DNA from: Beroe ovata
Taxonomy: Eukaryota; Ctenophora; Nuda; Beroida; Beroidae
Reading direction: 5' to 3'
Assembly (NCBI GenBank): GCA_946803715.1
Contig: CAMPET010000113.1
Span: 133,132 to 156,345 of the forward strand
Length of the DNA: 23,214 nt
The position numbers were made by a program, and so were the translations under genes. Positions 10,701-18,093 of this stretch are shown in pieces. The notes beneath the pieces were generated by a model. That model saw nothing but the letters and a program-made list of their open reading frames with translations. It did no database searches and was not told where the DNA came from. Each line of letters begins with the position of its first letter. Positions within the stretch are counted from its first letter, which is position 1.

Positions 10701-13700
10701 TAACTCAATTATCTAATTAACAATTTTTACTACCATCCCCCCCAATTTTTGAAAAAGTCAAAAATATGCCCCTGAGAACGAATTATACCCCCCAATGAAA
10801 AACACGGATTTGCACCACTGAGTGTCATGACGTATGAGACACTGGTGTCAACGCATTGCTACGTCAGAGTCATGCAGTGGTGTCAGCGAGTTATGACGAA
10901 TAAGTCCCCCATTCGTCAGAGGGGCCTGTCATGGCATACAACATACTGGTGTCAACGCATTGCTACGTCAGAGTCATGCAGTGGTGTCAGCGAGTTATGA
11001 CGAATAAGTCCCCCATTCGTCAGAGGGGCCTGTCATGGCATACAACATACTGGTGTCAACGCATTGCTACGTCATAGTTATGCAGTGGTGTCAGCGAGTT
11101 ATGACGAATTAGTCCCCCATTCGTCAGAGGGGCCTGTCATGGCATACAACATACTGGTGTCAACGCATTGCTACGTCATAGTTATGCAGTGGTGTCAGCG
11201 AGTTATGACGAATTAGTCCCCCATTCGTCAGAGAGTCCTGTCATGACGTAAACAATACTGGTGTCAACGCATTGCTACGTCAGAGTTATGGAGTGGTGTC
11301 AGCGAGTTATGAACAATGAGTCCCCAAATACTACCCAAATACTTGCGCGCAACACGTGCACAGAGACGTATACTATACAAAGTTTGCCTCCCCTCCCATA
11401 TAGTAACTTAAAGCACGTGTATACCTGTTGTAACGCTAGCCCGTGTTGGTTGACCAGGTTCTGACATGTGTTAAGGTGGTCCAGTTTCTGCTTGAGAGCA
11501 GTGGCTGTCGATTCGGGAGATACCACAAAGTCCTCCTCGTCATCAACTGAAATATAGCACACGTGTGTAGCACTGTACAAACTACACAATACATTGCAGC
11601 GTACAGTATGTCTACAGTGTATACTGTACCCAGTAGGTACACTATTACTACAGATCGCACACTACAAAAACACAGACATAGCGACCCCCTAATCGCGTGA
11701 CACGCTATTTGTTCTAAAGCCAGCTCTAGACAGGCAACCTTCTCCTGAGAGGGACTGTAATAAGTCAGTAGAACAAGGATGTACAACAGCCAGTGGCTTG
11801 TCACTCTGTGTGGTACTGTACTGGTACACTCCATGGTGTGCTTTAGCACGTGACAGTAGCCGTACCATCACGTTACCAGGGCAACAGCAACAAGATCCCA
11901 TCATGTATATCACGTGTACTAGAGAGAGTACAATATACATTGGAGTGTAAAATATATTCATTATTCACGTTATACACCTTGTACAATGTACTACAAGATG
12001 TATAATATTAGATATTGTATATGTATTGTACACTCTAATGTATGTTGTATAACATACTCTGTCTCTACCATGCACATTGTACAGTGTAAAGTGAAGGAGA
12101 GGCGAAGGAAGAGAAAACACAATAGTCTCGGATAGACTGATCGCTGCAGCTGTGAAGTATACGAAAAGGAGCTCTCGAGTGAAAGAGGGCGCTGTCGAGA
12201 GGATGTCAAAACCCATTGTCAACATGAGCTATGTACAGGAGTCAACAACTTATCATTATCATAGCTATCTGACGTTTCCATTGTGGTTTATGTGACGATG
12301 AAAGTAGTATATTCCTGTGTTACGATCTACTTTTAGGTATACATACTATACAATGTAATGAAGTTACACATTACGCAATTATATACGCAGAAGAGACCTA
12401 ACAGTGGTAGTGCGTCTAATGTAGGTATAGGTTCGTATGACAAAAACTCGTGATATAAGAAGTAATACGGAAATTTCAACGCTGAAACAAATTCAACACC
12501 ATGGATAAGGCTAATATTAAGCAGGAAAAGTGATACAAGCGACAAAATATAGCGATCAGCTAATTTATTCTTGTAAATTGCTGCAGCAGCAGCATAATTG
12601 TTCACGTGTATGTTGGAGTATGTTGCTATTAATCGGGCGGATTCAGGACGTCATCCATAATCTTGTAACAAACGTGGAGTCGAGACAATCTATACGACAC
12701 TTTCTGGCAGCATGGCATCTAACATGACACAACCATTGTTTTGTAGTGTGTTATGAGTATGGAAGTGTGAAATATGAAAATGAGATTTAAAATGTGTGGC
12801 ACGTATATGGTGAAGCACTATGGATTTTAGGAGAGGAGAAACTTGTCGTGCAGGTTATAGTTGGTGCGATGGGTCGCTGAGGAATGATGAAGAATATAAT
12901 AGGACATCTGTTCAGATGATATACACTGTACAACATTCCATAATGTACATTGTACAGTGTACACTAAACAGTGTACACCTGTTCATAGGGTTACGCGATG
13001 AAGAGTGCTGTGGCTATAGCTGGTAGTTCCTCACTCATCAGACTAGGAAATGACAAAAATTAGGAACATGGCACTGTGGTTGCGTAGCAACGGGTAGGTG
13101 ATTGAACGATGCACACATCTGGCTCACGCGCCTATGACGGTCCCTGCGGTTCATATAGTTCGCTATAACTCATGTCAACATGATCGATGAAATAGGAGTG
13201 GTCTGCTACCACTTACCATGCTCGAATAACCCTAGTAATGGCAGCATTTCCCCTCGATATGACCACGTGATGACGGCTATTCAAGATGACAAAACTTACT
13301 GATCGGCACCAGTCGAACTAGTTGCTCATCCAGGATCACGAAGGTGTAATCACAGATCGGATCACATGGTGATCGTGGTGCTGCTGTTGATGACGTCACA
13401 GAGGACAACCTCTGCTTTGACTTCCGTTTCACCCTGCCCACAGATCTCCGGAACCGGGCGAACCTCGTCATTGTGGATGATCGGGTGTCGGGATGCAGAG
13501 GGGGAATGCGACTCGACATAACACAATAGAACAACGCGTGTGTGTGAGAGAAGGGAATTGTGTACTACCGTCACCAGGCACACAGATATAGGGTTACATT
13601 GATGTACTAGTGTGGTGATAAGAGATGCGCGCGCAGTCATGATTCATGAGGAGTCATGTGAATGTGGAAGTGTCAATTTCATAGCCATAGTACTGCCGAA

Positions 13701-15929
13701 GGCCACTGCTATCAGACAAATTAAGGTTAATAAGTTGAGGAAAGGCGACATTCTGACTTGATAAGCGTTTCACAGTCCACACAGTATAAGTAAGGAATAA
13801 CATCCTGAGGAATAACATCCTGACACCTATGTCGCGGATGTCATGCACTATCGCGGATGCACTACTCTACAATAGAATGGGATAGAAGGGTATTATCGAT
13901 GAGAACAACGTACAAGCACACAGGTGGGTGTTGTCGATATTGAGAGACAAGGGAACATGGTAACATAGGTGGAGAGCACACATCATCCCGTGTGTCACAC
14001 AATCGCTCAAATGCTAGATTCCTTATAACACACACATGGCTTCAATCTTTATCGGTGCTAAATCCATTTGCCGAATAATTCGTCATAAGGGAATCATCAT
14101 TCATCAACATATACATCCCTACAGCAAGTAACATACGATGTACACTGTTGTATAGCGTGGTATTTACATTGTACATCATACATTGTACAATGTACATCAC
14201 TACATTATCCATCACCCACTATATCCCGTGTACCTCGTTCTCGCATCTTGTTAGCCCGGTCCTTGGCCAACTCGAGAGCTGTTATCCAGCGCTGTCTGTC
14301 CACCTCACAGCGGGCCCGTAAGTGGAAAACCTGAGGGGGAGGGAGGGGTGTAGAAAAGAGAGATTGTACACTGTACAGTGTACATGAAGAGAAACATGAA
14401 TATCCGTGCAAATGCCGGTATGTGAAAGTGGTGAAATTAATAGTAGCGCACAAAATCTGACACAGATCTTCGCGACCCACATACCTGTGCACCACCGTTG
14501 CTGATGACAAAGTTACAACTATCCTCACTCTCAAGGGAAGCTCCAGCCAGGTTTATCGTTCCTCTGCAGGTATGAGCCATCTCTGCCTGAGACCTGGGAA
14601 GAGAGGGAGATGTCAATGAAATAAAATGAAAAGGGGTGAACGTGAAATTGTGAAACTTAGAGTTGAGATACGAGAATTCTTGCATACAACCAAGAATTGA
14701 CGCAATTTCCCAAATCACCCTTGTTGTATCCCCTAATCCCTATCACAGTTGTAGTAAGTAATCATTGTCACATACCACCAGTGCCTGCATCCAGTTTTTC
14801 CCGGTTGCTGGAGCAACACATCGATATCCCCAACAACAACCTCATCAACTGTGAAATCGGACGCACAATCCGAGAACACGTCTTCCTCTGCCGAGTGCGT
14901 CTGTGCCAATACTACACCATCGCTACCTACAGCAGATGTACACGTGTTCTGTGTAGCGGACTGTTGGGACTCCACAGAGCTCGATTGAAATGAGGTACTT
15001 GCATCGGAACTCGTAGTGGAGTACATGGGAGTAGATTGGTTGGAATACGGTGTCATGTACGTAGTGGTGTCAAGCGATTTGGCTGCCGATGAGTTACTAC
15101 GCGAAGGAGGAACTGGGTGCTGACTGAACGATGTAATACTGGAAATGGCAGAGGGAGTTCGACAGGGTCCACTAGACGATTCCCCGTCTGAGCCCGGTCC
15201 GGTAGTGTGACAAGATGACGAACTGCAGGGGATGTCAGGAGATGCTGCACTGACAAACCCTGAGGAAGAGGAGGTTGCATAGTAGCTGGATGATGAAGGA
15301 GAGAAGAGGTTGGTGTAACTTCCAGCATCAAATTCGCCGCTTGACACCAGTCCACTGCTTGACACCATTTCTTCGTCTGACACTACTCCAGTGCCTGACA
15401 TCACTTCGCCGCTTGACACCACTTTATCGCTTGACTCCATCCCACTGTTTGACACCACTTTACTGCTTGACACCACTTCACCGCTTGACACCATTTCTTC
15501 GTCTGACAGCACCTTAATGCTTGACACCACTTTACTTCCAGTCCCTGACACCACATCGCCGCATGTCACCACTTCACTGCTTGACACCAGACCACTGTTT
15601 GACACCACTTCTGACTCCACCATACTGTCGACACTACGAGTGAAGCACGAATAACAAGTCGCCAAGTCAGAAGTGCTGGTACCCCTGCTAACCCTGGTTA
15701 CCACACCTTGTCTACTTTCTGTGGTTTCATCACATGAGGCATATTCCGTACTAGTGGCAGAACTAATTGTGGTAGAACTATCTGGGGTAGAGGATGAAGT
15801 ATTTCTTGGATTACTGAGTACACTGAGTACTGAACTTCTTTTGCGACGTATGTCCAGACACTTGTTTTTCAGTTTGGTGTACACTAGTGATGGAGACGAG
15901 GAAGGAGGAGTGGGAGAGTTAGCCGCCAT
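4577..15929 (-). CDS. OSBP: oxysterol-binding protein (OSBP family), 14 predicted exons
   Basis: Predicted lipid-transfer protein that exchanges sterol and PI4P at ER-Golgi contact sites, by homology to animal OSBP. Exons, 5' to 3': 15929-14776, 14593-14485, 14330-14234, 13383-13300, 11546-11425, 9647-9531, 9382-9214, 7603-7532, 7352-7159, 6792-6679, 6166-5921, 5648-5478, 5373-4851, 4743-4577. All phases agree and give about 1112 aa, against 807 in human OSBP. Order of parts: Ser-rich N-terminus (about 1-384) with hexapeptide repeats; C-terminal half of a PH domain (about 386-450); coiled-coil region with the OSBP-specific LNTCQNLVNQHGLALQQ (about 505-617); FFAT-like DDFYDAMDD preceded by acidic residues (about 655-666); ORD (about 706-1112) with NPLLGETFE, EQ|VSHHPP split across exons, KFRGKYL, HNIIVGKLW, PYSYFSRD, RPDQRLMEN and the terminal EYWKCKE. 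Exon 4 and exon 8 boundaries are the least certain. The first half of the PH domain was not found. Confidence 0.9.
4851..5373 (-). CDS. OSBP: OSBP exon 13: ORD core
   Basis: Acceptor tctctcag, donor CCG|gtgagt. Encodes VCTTVHNIIVGKLWVDQSGE, PYSYFSRD, YYFTKMACTLN and DSRNRPDQRLMEN, all ORD landmarks in the expected order. Confidence 0.96.
5478..5648 (-). CDS. OSBP: OSBP exon 12: ORD signature
   Basis: Acceptor tgagcag, donor AAG|gtgtgt, 171 bp, phase 0. Begins VSHHPP, completing the family signature whose two His contact PI4P phosphate in known structures. Continues with SKFRGKYLQVFPIG and GHHYTWNK. Confidence 0.96.
5655..5835. repeat. purine-rich (GGTGAGGAGA)n minisatellite in OSBP intron
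   Basis: About 180 bp, almost entirely purine on the plus strand, of imperfect units such as ggtgaggagaggtggtgag. It lies just upstream, in transcript order, of the exon 12 acceptor, so it forms a C/T-rich stretch in the intron. Confidence 0.85.
5921..6166 (-). CDS. OSBP: OSBP exon 11: ORD
   Basis: Acceptor cgtctcag, donor CAG|gtctgt. Encodes VNFNEPLSFLQRLTEDMEY and SKPFNPLLGETFE, and ends with EQ of the EQVSHHPP signature. Confidence 0.96.
6562..6585. repeat. (CA)n microsatellite in OSBP intron
   Basis: Short CA run with one CC interruption. A (CG)n tract follows at about 6643-6655. Confidence 0.8.
6679..6792 (-). CDS. OSBP: OSBP exon 10: ORD lid/start
   Basis: Acceptor ttcgtcag, donor CCA|gtgagt, phase 0 at both ends. 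Encodes LRIPDKPNDKANLWNIMKN and CIGKELSRIPMP, the opening segment of the ORD. Confidence 0.95.
7159..7352 (-). CDS. OSBP: OSBP exon 9: FFAT-like motif and linker
   Basis: Acceptor ttcctcag, donor ACG|gtaata. Encodes GVVGIFDSDEEGDDFYDAMD. This fits an acidic tract plus a FFAT core (consensus EFFDAxE, here DFYDAMD), the motif that binds VAP proteins on the ER. A Ser/Asn-rich linker follows. Confidence 0.88.
7532..7603 (-). CDS. OSBP: OSBP exon 8 (5' boundary uncertain)
   Basis: The donor ACTG|gtaagt is strong and in phase with exon 9. The acceptor that keeps phase with exon 7 is ctggag| at 7605-7604, which has a weak pyrimidine tract. The frame is also open upstream to an ATG at 7616 (MAPGEINVSVV), preceded in frame by TAG, so this could be the first exon of a short ORD-only isoform. 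A missed intermediate exon in 7604-9213 is the third possibility. Confidence 0.55.
7626..9213 (-). other. OSBP: OSBP intron 7
   Basis: Holds several TGTACA-type near-palindromes (about 7831-7845, 8452-8465, 8491-8507). Two open frames at 8442-8630 and 8650-8835 (-) adjoin but have no splice signals or known motifs. No exon was found here. Confidence 0.5.
9214..9382 (-). CDS. OSBP: OSBP exon 7: coiled coil
   Basis: Acceptor cactcag, donor TCAG|gtagga. Encodes ACSVFVTFAAHHEKEWQVA and then QRERLEETVESLARQHISLE, a coiled coil that aligns with OSBP RLEETLEQLAKQH. Confidence 0.9.
9531..9647 (-). CDS. OSBP: OSBP exon 6: helical region
   Basis: 117 bp, phase 0 at both ends, acceptor ccctgcag. Encodes AISQIEDSAKLKSLTKD and ends EFRVASSSMIK, the counterpart of the vertebrate FRITSNAMIN stretch. 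Confidence 0.88.
9664..9778. repeat. tandem repeat of cagctatac/cagtatac units
   Basis: Imperfect units of acacagctatac and cagtatacacag in the OSBP intron between exons 5 and 6. The composition resembles the window-start microsatellite. Confidence 0.8.
9914..10820. mobile_element. non-autonomous hAT-type DNA transposon (907 bp)
   Basis: The ends are a perfect 15-bp terminal inverted repeat: CAGTGGTGCAAATCC at 9914-9928 and its reverse complement at 10806-10820. It is flanked by a perfect 8-bp direct repeat AGTGTCAT (9906-9913 and 10821-10828). An 8-bp target duplication with CAG...CTG ends is the hallmark of the hAT superfamily. G- or C-rich runs follow both ends (ggggggatgggggg at the left, taccccccaatg at the right). 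No transposase reading frame is present; the open frames inside (for example 9846-10064 and 10222-10419 on minus) show no RNase-H-like or BED motifs. It sits in the intron between OSBP exons 5 and 6. The intact TIRs and TSDs suggest a fairly recent insertion. Confidence 0.88.
10823..11326. repeat. 104-bp minisatellite, about 4.8 copies
   Basis: The anchor actggtgtcaacgcattgct starts at 10841, 10945, 11049, 11153 and 11257, an exact spacing of 104 bp. The middle copies are nearly identical and the outer ones more diverged. The complete units carry hairpin arms TGACGAAT and ATTCGTCA around a C-rich loop, and each copy has a TACGTCA (CRE half-site-like). The array begins exactly at the right end of the hAT element. 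Confidence 0.95.
11425..11546 (-). CDS. OSBP: OSBP exon 5: coiled-coil region
   Basis: Acceptor tatatttcag, donor CAG|gtatac. Acidic start DDEEDF, then TALKQKLDHLNTCQNLVNQH, matching the OSBP segment after the PH domain. Confidence 0.88.
11547..13299 (-). other. OSBP: OSBP intron 4
   Basis: Rich in TGTACA-type near-palindromes (for example 11975-11990, 12070-12086, 12925-12975). Contains a strict X-box-like site GTTACCAGGGCAAC at 11872-11885. Open frames here are short and overlap these repeats; no exon was recognised. Confidence 0.5.
12922..12977. repeat. clustered TGTACA/GTGTACAC near-palindromes
   Basis: tacactgtacaac, aatgtacattgtacagtgt and cagtgtacacct follow one another and can fold into alternative hairpins. 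A similar cluster is at about 14137-14197. Confidence 0.7.
13300..13383 (-). CDS. OSBP: OSBP exon 4 (boundary uncertain; possible alternative first exon)
   Basis: The donor ATC A|gtaagt joins in phase to the next exon (DDEEDF). The 5' boundary is a tandem acceptor (cag|cag at 13386-13381), which would give one Ala more or less. Alternatively the frame is open upstream to an ATG at 13471 (MTRFARFRRSVGRVKRKSKQ), giving a basic N-terminus and a PH-less short isoform, as known for several ORP genes. The sequence itself (CDYTFVILDEQLVRLVPI) has no counterpart I recognise in OSBP. Confidence 0.45.
13384..14233 (-). other. OSBP: OSBP intron 3 (or upstream region of a short isoform)
   Basis: Contains the possible alternative start at 13471 and a TGTACA cluster (14137-14197). 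No other exon was recognised. Confidence 0.4.
14234..14330 (-). CDS. OSBP: OSBP exon 3: PH domain C-terminal helix
   Basis: Acceptor cccctcag, donor CGAG|gtacac. Encodes VFHLRARCEVDRQRWITALE, the last strand and the C-terminal helix of the PH fold with its conserved Trp. Confidence 0.93.
14485..14593 (-). CDS. OSBP: OSBP exon 2: PH domain, middle strands
   Basis: Acceptor cttcccag, donor CAG|gtatgt. Encodes AEMAHTCRGTINL and EDSCNFVISNGGAQ, which are highly specific to OSBP-type PH domains. Upstream on this strand only 182 bp of intron separate it from exon 1. Confidence 0.93.
14776..15929 (-). CDS. OSBP: OSBP exon 1: Ser/Thr-rich N-terminal region
   Basis: Open from ATG at 15929 (MAANSPTPPSSSPS) to a donor TG|gtatgt after 384 codons plus two bases. 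The phase matches the acceptor of the PH exon exactly, which is the main reason to attach it to OSBP. The composition is extremely Ser/Thr/Val-rich and disordered, with about 15 tandem hexapeptides of the type VVSSGE/VVSNSG. No PH-domain start (the usual GWLxKW...RRWF) is present. It could instead be a first exon of a separate transcript that splices elsewhere. Confidence 0.6.
15338..15612. repeat. 18-bp coding minisatellite in OSBP exon 1
   Basis: Units of cttgacaccacttyaccg recur every 18 bp with occasional 15-21-bp steps, about 15 copies. Read on the minus strand they give hexapeptides such as VVSSGE, VVSSSK, VVSNSG, MVSSSG. The frame is kept throughout, which supports translation. Confidence 0.88.
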
Positions 15930-18093
15930 GACACCACTTGTGAGTGAAGGGAGTTAGAGATATCATAAAGCAAGCTAACGTTTCTTCATATCAAAATTCA
16001 GCTGCTTATATTCGAGACGCTACAAATTCTACAATATCCGAATAATGACGAGCGTGGCTATACTGAATTCCTGCAGTGATTGGTGTTGTATATCACTAGC
16101 ATGTTCGCGCGTTCCGTTATAGTAAAGGAATGCGCGCAATGTGGCACAAAAGTTCTGCCAACTGATGAATTTCGCAACGCTTGTCCTTGTTACTGAAGAG
16201 ATAAGTGATAACTCATAACATTGCTTCTCTGCGAAACATCACTCATAAATGAGTAGCGACAGCTTCTCAAGTACAACGTCAGTGACTTTATCGAAATCAA
16301 GACGTTAACTGTTAAGGACTAAGGATGGTGCTGCACAAAGAATTATCAAGCGTTTTTAACCGCGCGCTTTTAGCTTTGTACAATACGTTTTTCACTTATC
16401 ACTGCTGTTGTAAGACAGACCTCACTATCATCTTTACGGTCATATTCTTATTACTACGATATAGCACTGAATGGCCAAACATGTGATTGGACTATTCATG
16501 AAATCTGCTATCAAAGCTCAGTATGATAGCAACGGACATTCTAGTTATACATTCTAGTTATATAAAACAACAAACATCTATTTCAGTCCGGATAATTATT
16601 TTTGTATTAAGTGCGGTGTTTTTTTTTCGAACGCCGCTGATAGTTTACTTGTGTACAGAAGCGTTTGTGTGTGTTCGATGGGAGGGCGTGTCTCGACATA
16701 CCAACACAGGGCATGGTTACAACAATTAGAGTAAAAGACGCACACTTTCACACACTCTTACAGGAAAAGTTGTAATAATCCTATGTAGTAATAATATACG
16801 TCTNCGAAAGTCGATTATAAGTTACTTGCTGGTTTCAAGAACAAAGGATGATATAGCTAGAGTTGTTTTTAAGTTATTTACTCAGCATTTAAATCCAGGA
16901 TCCAGTACACTGGAAGGGAATTTTCTGGAAGTTAAAAGTTGTTTTGGAACCTAGCCATGTTATTTCGCGTAGGGCGCGAAGACATTTGTAACTTATTTCA
17001 GTATTTAAGTGCACGGCTTTTTGATTTTACCGCGAAGTTTTTAACACGAGGTATTTGGTATTTTGTATGATTGAACATTTCTTGTTTTGAGGTTATTTGA
17101 CAATAGAAGGGGAAGTGTTTTATTGGTAATCTATTATCTAAAATATAAAGGAATAAGGCACTTCTGTGAAAGTGGTTACGCTGTACACGGATAACTTGAC
17201 CAAATGGAGTTGGAGAGCCGGGATTTTTTGCAAGGTGGTAGATGGATAAATTCCGCTGTCGAACATCATTTCCGATTTTTGAATTAGGTCTTAGATTTTT
17301 TGTTATCGGTGTTCAAAGTTGGGAAAAGGGTTGCGAAAAACGACTATGCGATATAGGAGGAATAAGCGTTGCTAGGCGACGTAAGAGTTGCACGTGCATT
17401 TTTGATGAAAGTGCGCGCGCGCTTCACTGCTGTTGTCATTTCGTTGTTCCTTTGTTTTGTTACGTTTCAATTTCGATGCTTATGCTCGATACTCATTCAT
17501 TAATTAATTCCAGATTTCTCTTATTTACTCAGTATCCGAAATTTAGTGTAGCACGCCCACTTGACGGGTGTTCTAGTGAAGTTATAATCTGTTATTAACC
17601 AATATATTTCCAGTCTCTCTCTGGCTGATAATGGNTGTGTTACCACATGTTTTTCTCTGCTGATGGTGATTACTGATTTCATGTGACTCGTATGCACCTA
17701 CGAAATCGTATTCTTGTTCACGTGCATCTGGTGTCAGCAAACAAGACTGAAGACGTGATTGCTGAGTGCTGACACCAGATAGGTATCAGCACGTGAGAGT
17801 TGCTGCAGTAATCAATGCTGACACCACCTTCTACAGACTTACTAAATTACATATCAAAGAAATGGTCAATAATGATAAGCGTCATGAAGTGCAAAATTCT
17901 TGGTTTCAAGATATCAGGGTCACGGCACAGTTCTCGTCATTGGTGTTCCAAATCAAAGAATTATAGAGTAATCACAGCTCTACAACTCGCCCCCTCCCCG
18001 TCATTATTAATCATTGGACCAGAAGAAAGACTTGGTGCTGATTCATATCATAATTGTTTTTTGGTCAAGTTTCTCAATCAGGATTCAGGATGT
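15930..18093. other. noncoding region upstream of OSBP
   Basis: No convincing gene. The open frames at 16523-16729 and 17242-17598 (+) lack ATG context, splice support and recognisable motifs. Contains two ambiguous bases (about 16804, 17634), a partial GCGC-rich inverted repeat (about 16105-16140), a one-mismatch X-box-like site GTTGCTAGGCGAC (about 17368-17380) and the inverted repeat at 17719-17795. Confidence 0.5.
17719..17795. repeat. 14-bp perfect inverted repeat with extended arms
   Basis: ATCTGGTGTCAGCA (17726-17739) and its exact reverse complement (17767-17780) flank a 27-bp loop. Outside them CACGTGC (17719-17725) and GCACGTG (17789-17795) pair again after an 8-base bulge. A third TGCTGACACCA lies at about 17816. 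TGCTGAC is also a MAF half-site. Confidence 0.85.

Noticed and set aside
10823-11326. CRISPR-like array
   Set aside because: Units are contiguous 104-bp copies without unique spacers, in an animal intron.
13078-13095. GTTGCGTAGCAAC as another X-box
   Set aside because: A near-palindrome, but it breaks the consensus at the inner pyrimidine; not counted in the strict set.
15275-15957. Plus-strand frames through the 18-bp repeat (DTT/LDT-rich peptides)
   Set aside because: Shadows of the minus-strand Ser-rich OSBP exon; the repeat keeps all frames open.
16523-16729. Hydrophobic 68-codon open frame suggesting a small membrane protein
   Set aside because: AT-rich DNA with T runs gives Phe/Ile-rich frames by chance; no supporting neighbour, promoter or homology.
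17242-17598. 118-codon open frame on plus strand
   Set aside because: Cys/Phe-rich odd composition, no splice or start context, no recognisable motif; overlaps sequence with random character.
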